In this document: positions 5,360 through 11,951 of the stretch, piece by piece
How positions within the stretch are numbered: the first letter of the stretch is position 1
Layout of the letters: every line of letters begins with the position of its first letter
NCBI GenBank assembly: GCA_040382235.1
Contig: JBEIFV010000177.1
Span: 1 to 11,951 of the forward strand
Length of the DNA stretch: 11,951 nucleotides
Origin: JAEUOS01 sp040382235
Lineage (GTDB): Bacteria > Pseudomonadota > Gammaproteobacteria > Burkholderiales > JAEUOS01
Direction: 5' to 3'
Made by a program: the position numbers and the translations under genes
Notes under the pieces: generated by a model
The model's database searches: none
The model's input: the letters and a program-made list of their open reading frames with translations, nothing else
Told to the model about the DNA's origin: nothing

Positions 5360-8300
5360 GTGCGACTGACCTCCATCAAGCTTGCCGGCTTCAAGTCGTT
5401 TGTCGATGCCACTACCGTTGCCGTGCCGGGCCAGTTGGTCGGCATTGTCGGGCCCAATGGCTGCGGCAAATCGAACATCATCGATGCGGTGCGCTGGGTG
5501 CTGGGCGAATCCAAGGCTTCGGCTCTGCGCGGCGAGTCGATGCAGGATGTGATTTTCAATGGCTCCGCGCAGCGCAAGCCGGTGGCGCGCGCCAGCGTGG
5601 AACTGGTGTTCGACAACACCGGCGCGCCGCCGCACGCCGGCATGGGCCAGTGGGGCCAATACAGCGAGATCGCCGTAAAGCGAGTTCTCACGCGGCAGGG
5701 CGAATCGAGCTATTTCATCAACAACCAGTCGGTGCGGCGCCGCGACATCCAGGATATTTTCCTTGGCACCGGCCTGGGCGCGCGCGCCTACGCGATCATC
5801 GAGCAAGGCATGATCTCGCGGGTGATCGAGGCCAAGCCGGATGAATTGCGGGTGTTTCTCGAAGAGGCCGCCGGCATCTCGAAATACAAGGAACGGCGCC
5901 GCGAAACCGAATCGCGCCTGGCTTCGAGCCGCGAAAACCTCACCCGGCTCGAAGACATCCGCCGTGAACTCGATACCCAACTGGCCAAGCTTGGCGCCCA
6001 GGCCGCGGTGGCGCAGACCTATCGCTCCCTGAGCACCGAGCAGACCGAAAAGCAGCACCTGGTGTGGATGATCAAGCGTGACGAGGCCGCGGCCGAACGA
6101 GAACGCCATGTGCGCGATATCGAGCGCTCGGTCAACGAACTCGAAGCCGAAACGGCGGCGTTGCGCAGTTTCGAGAAGCAGGTCGAGGAAATGCGCGGCG
6201 CCCACTACAGCGCCGGCGACCGCCTGCACGCCTCCCAGGGCGAGCTGTATGACGCGAATGCCGAAGTAAGCAGGCTGGAAGCGGAGATCCGCTCGATCGT
6301 CGATGCGCGCGCCCGCTTGTCGGCGCAGTTGAACCAGCTCGCGGCACAGATTGAGACCTGGGTGCAACAGCAAACCCAGGGCCAGGCCGATATCGTTCAC
6401 TGGACCGCCGAGGCCGAAGCCGCCGCGCAGAGCGCCCTTGAAGGTGCCGAGATCGCCGCCGAGCACGCGGCGCGGCTGCCGGAGGCGGAAGCTGCGGCAC
6501 GCGCGGCCCAGGAGTTGCAAAACGCGTCACGCGCGGCGGTGATGCAGACCGAGCAGCAGTTGCAGGTTGAGGGGGTGCATCAGAGCAATGCGCAGCGTGC
6601 GCTCGAGGCGCTGATCGGCAGACGTGACCGCCTGCGCATGGAGCAAAACGGCCTCAACCAACCCGACCAACAGGCGATTGAGCGCAAGCGCTACGAGCTC
6701 GCGCGCCGCGAGGCCGAACTGGGTGAACGCGAGGAGCAGTTGGCCGCGCAGGAGGAGGCGCTGCCGGAAGCCACTGCCGCACGCGACAGCGCGCAAGCAC
6801 AGTTGCAGGAGCAAAGTCGCGCCACGCATGAGTTGGAGGCGCGCATCAGCGCGCTGAAGGAACTGCAGGAAAAAGTGCAGAAAAGCGGCAAGCTGCAGCC
6901 CTGGCTCGAACGCCATGAGTTGGCGCAATTGCCGCGCCTGTGGCAGCGCCTGCATGTCGAACCCGGCTGGGAGACCGCGATCGAGGCGGTGCTGCGCGAA
7001 CGCCTGTCATCGCTGGAAATTCGCAATCTCGACTGGGTCAAGGCATTTTTCAGCGACCCGCCGCCGGCCAAGCTGGCTTTTGTCACCGTTGAAGCGGTCG
7101 AGTCGGCGCAGGTGGTCCCGCCGCATCTGCGGCCCCTGATCAAGCAGTTGCGGATCGATGACGCCAACCTGCGCGGTCTGCTGGCGGAGTGGCTGGGCGG
7201 CTGCTACACCAGCGACTCGGTTGAAGAAGCCTTCGCCGGCCGCACCAATCTGCCGCCGCGGGCGGTGTTCGTGACACCCGGCGGGCACATGATCGGTCGG
7301 CAGACCGTCACCTTTCATGCTGCGGATTCCGAGCAGGCCGGCATGCTTGCCAGAGCCAACGAGATCGACAATCTGGCGCTGGCGATCAAGGCCAAGCATC
7401 TGCATCTGGACCAGGCGCGGGCCGACGTGGCCCGCAGCGAGAGCGTGCTCACGCGCTTGACCTCGCAATTGGCCGAAATGCGACCGGCGGCGCAGTCCGC
7501 GCGGCAGCGCCTGCATGAATTGCAACTCGATGTGGTCAAGGATGAAGAAGCCCTGGCGCGCTACCTTGAAACCGCCGGGCGTATCGCTGCGGCGTTGGCG
7601 GAAATCGCGACCAGTGAAAAGATCGAAGGCGATCGACTGGCCGAGGCGGGCGAAAAATTTGCGCAGCTCGATGAAGCCGTGGCGATCGCGCAAGAGGCGC
7701 TGGAGGCCGCGCGTGGCGACGCCGAGGCCGCTGAGTCGCGTCTTGCCGCCGAGCGCGAAACGGTGCGTCAGTCCGAGCGCGCGGCCCAGGAGGCGGAGTT
7801 TCATGCGCGCCAGTGTCGCGCCAAGATCGGCGAACTGGAAAACAACCTGCGCGCAACAGCAACGCAGATCGAACGCCTGCGGCAGCAGTCGGTGGAGTCC
7901 GGTGCGGAACTGGAAGCGCTGGATGACGCGGTAGTGCAAAACGGGCTGCAGGCCGCCCTCGACCTGCGCCTTGCGCGCGAACAGGAACTGGCGCGGGTGC
8001 GCACCGAACTCGACGGCCTCACCACGCAGTTGCGCGGCATGGATGAGGCGCGCATGAAGTCGGAGCAGAAACTCGAACCCTTGCGCAATCGGGTCGGTGA
8101 CTTGCGCCTCAAGGAACAGGCGGCCCGCCTGGCGCAGGAACAGAACATGCAGTTGCTCGCCGAGGCGCAGGCCGACGAGGCTGCGCTCCTGCCGCGGTTG
8201 AGCGGCGCGCGGGCTGGTGCGCTGGCCGCGGATTTGCAGCGTCTGGCGCTGGAGATCGCGGCCCTGGGCGCGGTCAATCTGGCCGCGCTGGACGAACTGG

Positions 8301-8887
8301 CAGCGGCCACCGAACGCAAGGGTTTCCTTGACGGCCAGTTCAATGACCTGATGGAAGCGGTGGCGACGCTCGAAGACGCGATTCGCAAGATCGACCGCGA
8401 GACACGCGAGTTGCTCAAGGCCACCTTCGACGAAGTCAACCGTCATTTCGGCGAACTGTTCCCGGCCTTGTTCGGCGGCGGCGAAGCCCGGCTCATCATG
8501 ACCGGCGACGAGATTCTCGATGCCGGTGTGCAGGTGATGGCGCAGCCGCCGGGCAAGAAAAACGCCTCGATCCACCTGCTCTCGGGGGGCGAGAAAGCGC
8601 TGACGGCCACCTCCCTTGTGTTTGCCATGTTCCGCTTGAACCCGGCACCGTTCTGCCTGCTCGACGAGGTCGATGCGCCGCTTGACGATCCGAACACCGA
8701 GCGCTTCTGCCAGCTGGTCAAGAAAATGGCCGAGGACACCCAGTTCGTGTTCATCAGCCACAACAAGATCACCATGGAAATGGCGCACCAGTTGATCGGT
8801 GTGACCCAGCAGGAACTTGGCGTGTCGCGTATCGTTGCGGTCGACATGGACCAGGCGGTGCGCTTGCGCGAGCCGGTGGCGGCATAG
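5360..8887 (+). CDS. smc: SMC, chromosome condensation and segregation ATPase
   Basis: SMC dimers, together with ScpA and ScpB, form the ring that extrudes DNA loops and organises the chromosome. The 1175-aa length is normal. The N-terminal head carries Walker A GPNGCGKS at residues 31-38. Long Glu/Ala/Arg/Gln-rich heptad regions (about 170-510 and 680-1000) form the two coiled-coil arms around a hinge domain at about 520-670. The C-terminal head carries the ABC signature LSGGE (1074-1078), Walker B with FCLLDE (catalytic E1103) and the switch histidine in FISHNK. The start is GTG at 5360, where homology begins at once (MRLTSIKLAGFKSFVD). The Shine-Dalgarno is poor. zipA-like and ligA follow on the same strand. 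Having SMC implies that scpA/scpB lie elsewhere in the genome, and that MukBEF is probably absent. Confidence 0.97.
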   Translation: MRLTSIKLAGFKSFVDATTVAVPGQLVGIVGPNGCGKSNIIDAVRWVLGESKASALRGESMQDVIFNGSAQRKPVARASVELVFDNTGAPPHAGMGQWGQYSEIAVKRVLTRQGESSYFINNQSVRRRDIQDIFLGTGLGARAYAIIEQGMISRVIEAKPDELRVFLEEAAGISKYKERRRETESRLASSRENLTRLEDIRRELDTQLAKLGAQAAVAQTYRSLSTEQTEKQHLVWMIKRDEAAAERERHVRDIERSVNELEAETAALRSFEKQVEEMRGAHYSAGDRLHASQGELYDANAEVSRLEAEIRSIVDARARLSAQLNQLAAQIETWVQQQTQGQADIVHWTAEAEAAAQSALEGAEIAAEHAARLPEAEAAARAAQELQNASRAAVMQTEQQLQVEGVHQSNAQRALEALIGRRDRLRMEQNGLNQPDQQAIERKRYELARREAELGEREEQLAAQEEALPEATAARDSAQAQLQEQSRATHELEARISALKELQEKVQKSGKLQPWLERHELAQLPRLWQRLHVEPGWETAIEAVLRERLSSLEIRNLDWVKAFFSDPPPAKLAFVTVEAVESAQVVPPHLRPLIKQLRIDDANLRGLLAEWLGGCYTSDSVEEAFAGRTNLPPRAVFVTPGGHMIGRQTVTFHAADSEQAGMLARANEIDNLALAIKAKHLHLDQARADVARSESVLTRLTSQLAEMRPAAQSARQRLHELQLDVVKDEEALARYLETAGRIAAALAEIATSEKIEGDRLAEAGEKFAQLDEAVAIAQEALEAARGDAEAAESRLAAERETVRQSERAAQEAEFHARQCRAKIGELENNLRATATQIERLRQQSVESGAELEALDDAVVQNGLQAALDLRLAREQELARVRTELDGLTTQLRGMDEARMKSEQKLEPLRNRVGDLRLKEQAARLAQEQNMQLLAEAQADEAALLPRLSGARAGALAADLQRLALEIAALGAVNLAALDELAAATERKGFLDGQFNDLMEAVATLEDAIRKIDRETRELLKATFDEVNRHFGELFPALFGGGEARLIMTGDEILDAGVQVMAQPPGKKNASIHLLSGGEKALTATSLVFAMFRLNPAPFCLLDEVDAPLDDPNTERFCQLVKKMAEDTQFVFISHNKITMEMAHQLIGVTQQELGVSRIVAVDMDQAVRLREPVAA

Positions 8888-8960
8888 CGGAAATGCTGAC
8901 CTCGCATATCCGCGGCATGCGCCGGCCGGCCGACCGGTGTGCGCCATTGAGGGGGATGCG

Positions 8961-10031
8961 TTGAGCGAATTGCAAATGGGCTTGCTGGCGCTGGGCGTGG
9001 CGGTGATCGCCGGCGTGATCGGCTTCAACAAATGGCAGGAGCGCAAGTACCGCAAGGCCGCACGCGGCTTCGTATCCGGCCACGAGGATGTTCTATTGAG
9101 CGGGCGCGGCGCGGTGGCGGATGCCGGACCGGCAGCGGCACCGTCCGACCATGCCGAGGCACGCGTCGACCCGCATTGGGACGCTGCCAGCGAGGTGGTG
9201 CCCGAGGCTGTCCCGGTGGCAGTGCCCCGCTCGGCCCCGCGCCCAAGCGGCGTACCCAACGCGATGGCAGAGCTCGATCCGCGCATTGACGTGATCGCCG
9301 AACTGGATTTCGCTACGCCACGGGGGGCCGAGGAGGTGGCCGAACTGGTGGCCGGGATGGGCCTGGCACGGATGGCGGGATGCGACGGTTTCAACCGCGA
9401 AGCCCAGGCCTGGGAGGCCCTGGTCGGCGACACGCAGTATGCGAAGGCGCGGGTCGGCCTGCAGCTGACCGATCGCAGCGGGCCGATTCGCGAGGCCGAC
9501 CTTTCCGAATTCCAGCGTTCGATTGAAGCATTGGCAGCGGATTGCGGCGCGCAGCTGGCATGGACCGGCTCGCAGAACCCGCTGACCAACGCCGCCCAAC
9601 TCGATGCCTTCTGTGCCGAAGTCGATGTGCAGATCGGCATCAGCCTGGTGGCGGGGACCACCTTCGCCGAAACCAAGTTCCGCGGTCTGGCCGAAGCCAA
9701 CGGCTTCAAGCGCGAAGACGATGCGGTATTCCGCCGGCGTGATGACAACGGACTTGAATTGCTGACCCTGCGCCAGAGTGCGCCGGCGGCGGTATCCCTG
9801 ATGCTCGATGTGCCGCGCGTGCCGCGCGAGGCCGCGGCATTCGGCCTGATGGCGCATTGCGCGCGCACCCTGGCCAAGGGGCTTGAGGCGAAGATCGTCG
9901 ATGACAACCAGCGTGTGCTGGACGATGCGATGCTCACCCGCATCGGCCAGGAGATCGCCGGGGTCCAGGGCCGCATGGAAGCGGCGGGCCTGCCATCCGG
10001 AGGTCCGCTGGCGCTGCGCCTGTTTGCATGA
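8961..10031 (+). CDS. zipA: ZipA-like cell division protein with C-terminal FtsZ-binding domain
   Basis: ZipA anchors FtsZ filaments to the inner membrane at the division site. The 356-aa protein starts with a membrane anchor (residues about 6-22, MGLLALGVAVIAGVIGF) followed by KWQERKYRK, giving N-out/C-in topology. A linker rich in Ala, Pro and Val follows (about 45-100). A globular region covers about 107-218, and the ZipA C-terminal domain about 219-345, with VSLMLDVPRVP, FGLMAHCARTLAKGL and VDDN. The start is TTG at 8961, with GAGGGGGA (8949-8956) just upstream. ATG at 8976 would remove only five residues. The same frame runs open further upstream but there only reads through the end of smc. 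Compared with E. coli, the conserved stretch around the NMVKPGTFDP segment is missing. The stop overlaps the ligA start as ATGA. The smc-zipA-ligA order supports the call. Confidence 0.88.
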   Translation: MSELQMGLLALGVAVIAGVIGFNKWQERKYRKAARGFVSGHEDVLLSGRGAVADAGPAAAPSDHAEARVDPHWDAASEVVPEAVPVAVPRSAPRPSGVPNAMAELDPRIDVIAELDFATPRGAEEVAELVAGMGLARMAGCDGFNREAQAWEALVGDTQYAKARVGLQLTDRSGPIREADLSEFQRSIEALAADCGAQLAWTGSQNPLTNAAQLDAFCAEVDVQIGISLVAGTTFAETKFRGLAEANGFKREDDAVFRRRDDNGLELLTLRQSAPAAVSLMLDVPRVPREAAAFGLMAHCARTLAKGLEAKIVDDNQRVLDDAMLTRIGQEIAGVQGRMEAAGLPSGGPLALRLFA

Positions 10032-11951
10032 ACGCGGAAGAAGCGACGCCCGCGTCGCGGATCGACGCGGCGGCAACTCGCGCCGCCGAGTTGCGCGGCC
10101 TGCTCGAACGCCACGGGCATGCGTATTACGTGCTCGATGCCCCCAGCGTTCCGGATGCCGAATACGACCGCCTGTTCCGCGAGTTGCAGGCCCTGGAGGA
10201 GGCGCATGCCGAATTGCGGATGCCCGATTCGCCGACCCGGCGGGTAGGCGGGGCGCCGCAGAACGGCTTTGCCGAGTGGAGGCATCGGCAACCGATGCTA
10301 TCGCTCAACAACGCGTTCGATCAGTCCGAACTCGAAGCCTTCGACAAGCGGGTGCGCGAAAGCCTCGATGTGGACGCGGTCGAGTATGCGGTCGAACTCA
10401 AGTTCGACGGCCTGGCCATGAGCCTGACTTACGAGGGTGGTGTGCTCACGCGGGCGGCTACGCGCGGCGACGGCGCCACCGGCGAGGATGTCACCGCCAA
10501 CGTGCGCACCATTCGCGCAATTCCCCTGCGCTTGGCCGGCGCGGCGCCGCCATCGCTGCTGGAAGTGCGCGGTGAAGTCCTGCTGTTCAAGGACGACTTC
10601 GCTGCCCTCAATCGCCGCCAGGCGGAGGCCGGCGACAAGGAGTTCGTCAATCCCCGCAATGCCGCTGCCGGCAGCCTGCGCCAGCTCGATTCGCGCATCA
10701 CTGCGCAGCGGCCGCTGCGGTTTTTTGCCTATGGTGTCGGCGCGGTCGAAGGGGCGGAACTGCCGTCCACCCACGCGCGCATGCTCGACTGGTTCGCCGA
10801 CCTCGGATTGCCGGTATGCAAGGAGCGTGAATTGGTCAGCGGCGCGACCGGCCTGGCCGCCTTCTATGCCGCGGTCGGCGCGCGTCGCGATGCATTGCCT
10901 TATGACATCGATGGCGTGGTCTACAAGGTCAATCGCCTGGACTGGCAGCGCGCACTGGGCTATGTATCGCGCGCACCGCGTTTCGCCATCGCCCACAAGT
11001 TTCCCGCCCAGGAGGAACTCACTGTCGTCGAAGACATCGAGGTGCAGGTCGGACGCACCGGCGCAATCACGCCGGTGGCGCGCTTGAAGCCGGTGTTCGT
11101 GGGCGGTGTCACCGTGACCAACGCCACCCTGCACAACGAGGACGAAGTGCGGCGCAAGGATGTGTGGCGGCGCGATACCGTGATCGTGCGCCGCGCCGGC
11201 GACGTGATTCCCGAGGTGATGATGGTGTCGCAAGCCGGGCCGCGCGAGGATGGCGATTACTTTCGCATGCCCACCCGCTGCCCGGTATGCCAGTCCGAGG
11301 TGGTGCGCGAGGAGGGCGAAGCGATCGCACGCTGCAGCGGCGGGCTTTTTTGCGCGGCCCAGCGCAAGCAGGCCTTGCTGCATTTCGCGCAGCGCCGCGC
11401 GATGGATATCGAAGGTCTGGGCGACAAGCTGGTCGAACAACTGGTGGATGCCGGGGTGGTGCGCACGCCTGCCGATTTGTATCGACTCGGGATTGCCAGC
11501 CTGGTGGCGCTGGAGCGCATGGCGGAGAAGTCGGCGCAAAACGTGCTGGATGCGATCGAAAAGTCCAAAGCCACCAGCCTGGCTCGCTTCATTTTCGCGC
11601 TCGGCATGCGCCAGGTGGGTGAAGCCACTGCGCGCGACCTGGCGCGCCACTTCGGCACACTCGACGCGTTGATCGCAGCCGACGAAGCGCAACTGGCCGA
11701 GGTCAATGATGTGGGGCCGGTGGTGGCCGCATCGATCGTGCGGTTTTTTCACCAGCCGCACAATTGCGAAGTCGTCCGGCAGTTGCGGGCCGCCGGTGTG
11801 CGTTGGCAGGAAGGCGCGCCGCAGGCAAGCGCAGCCGGCACTCTGGCCGGCAAGACCTTCGTCCTCACCGGTACACTGCCGGGCATGAGCCGCGAGGAAG
11901 CGAAGGCGAAGCTTGAAGCGCAGGGCGCGAAGGTCGCGGGCTCGGTGTCGA
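10028..11951 (+). CDS. ligA: NAD-dependent DNA ligase LigA, cut by the right edge
   Basis: LigA seals nicks between Okazaki fragments and in repair, using NAD+ as the AMP donor. The first 641 codons are present. Domain Ia is at the N-terminus (HGHAYYVLDAPSVPDAEYD). The adenylation domain has the KxDG motif, with K125 the AMP-accepting lysine in ELKFDG, and ATRGDGATGEDVT after it. The OB fold includes VQVGRTGAITPVARL. The zinc finger has C418, C421, C436 and C442. Helix-hairpin-helix repeats follow (MDIEGLGDKL, LAEVNDVGP). A BRCT domain begins near residue 603 (AGKTFVLTGTLPGMSREEA) and is cut by the window edge, with perhaps 40-50 residues missing. The ATG at 10028 overlaps the zipA stop as ATGA and lacks its own Shine-Dalgarno, so translation is probably coupled to zipA. 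Confidence 0.97.
   Translation, partial: MNAEEATPASRIDAAATRAAELRGLLERHGHAYYVLDAPSVPDAEYDRLFRELQALEEAHAELRMPDSPTRRVGGAPQNGFAEWRHRQPMLSLNNAFDQSELEAFDKRVRESLDVDAVEYAVELKFDGLAMSLTYEGGVLTRAATRGDGATGEDVTANVRTIRAIPLRLAGAAPPSLLEVRGEVLLFKDDFAALNRRQAEAGDKEFVNPRNAAAGSLRQLDSRITAQRPLRFFAYGVGAVEGAELPSTHARMLDWFADLGLPVCKERELVSGATGLAAFYAAVGARRDALPYDIDGVVYKVNRLDWQRALGYVSRAPRFAIAHKFPAQEELTVVEDIEVQVGRTGAITPVARLKPVFVGGVTVTNATLHNEDEVRRKDVWRRDTVIVRRAGDVIPEVMMVSQAGPREDGDYFRMPTRCPVCQSEVVREEGEAIARCSGGLFCAAQRKQALLHFAQRRAMDIEGLGDKLVEQLVDAGVVRTPADLYRLGIASLVALERMAEKSAQNVLDAIEKSKATSLARFIFALGMRQVGEATARDLARHFGTLDALIAADEAQLAEVNDVGPVVAASIVRFFHQPHNCEVVRQLRAAGVRWQEGAPQASAAGTLAGKTFVLTGTLPGMSREEAKAKLEAQGAKVAGSVS

Noticed and set aside
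7007..10291. A 1094-codon open frame on the minus strand across smc, zipA-like and ligA
   Set aside because: It lies antisense to three well-supported genes and crosses their boundaries. Its protein is low-complexity Arg/Ala/Ser-rich, as expected from the complement of GC-rich codons.
10298..11761. A 487-codon minus-strand frame opposite ligA, and the similar 394-codon frame at 5336-6520 opposite smc
   Set aside because: Both are fully antisense to conserved enzymes, rich in His, Arg and Gly, and without family resemblance.
1..11951. CRISPR array, insertion sequence, prophage or defence island
   Set aside because: I saw no direct-repeat arrays, transposase or integrase motifs, terminal inverted repeats, or break in codon style. 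The region is made of core genes in a familiar order, apart from the left-edge junction.

Overview
The window is a GC-rich chromosomal housekeeping region, most probably from a betaproteobacterium. Three things point there. The order smc - zipA-like - ligA is typical of that class. QueF is a short one-domain protein (139 aa), unlike the roughly 270-280 aa two-domain form usual in gammaproteobacteria. relA next to tRNA-Val and thrS, and the shape of the ZipA-like protein, also fit. I cannot name the genus.

Layout, left to right. Positions 1-96 (minus strand) encode a short piece of an M1-family aminopeptidase, joined abruptly at about 96-101 to the first 97 codons of thrS (minus, start at 386). 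Upstream of thrS on the same strand are a 13-bp terminator hairpin (406-440), a possible 15-codon leader peptide (470-517), tRNA-Val(GAC) (539-615) and a good sigma70-type promoter (627-655). relA (799-2997, minus) follows, a monofunctional-type (p)ppGpp synthetase. A short divergent promoter region separates it from an EamA/DMT-family permease gene (+), which overlaps mtfA (+, from 3981) by ATGA. queF (minus, 4820-5239) meets mtfA tail to tail with overlapping stop codons. A 120-bp divergent spacer leads to smc (+, 5360-8887), zipA-like (+, 8961-10031) and ligA (+, from 10028, cut by the right edge).

How the genes work together. smc, zipA-like and ligA form a chromosome and division block: condensation, tethering of FtsZ at the septum, and sealing of DNA nicks. 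relA, tRNA-Val and thrS concern translation and amino-acid starvation. queF makes the preQ1 precursor of the tRNA base queuosine. The permease/mtfA pair is probably translationally coupled, with no clear functional link.

I found no new multi-gene defence or mobile system, CRISPR array, IS or phage gene. The points most worth a second look are a candidate ribosome-mediated attenuator between tRNA-Val and thrS, the thrS/aminopeptidase junction at the left edge (an assembly chimera or a real rearrangement), and an apparent second copy of the ZipA fold inside the ZipA-like protein.
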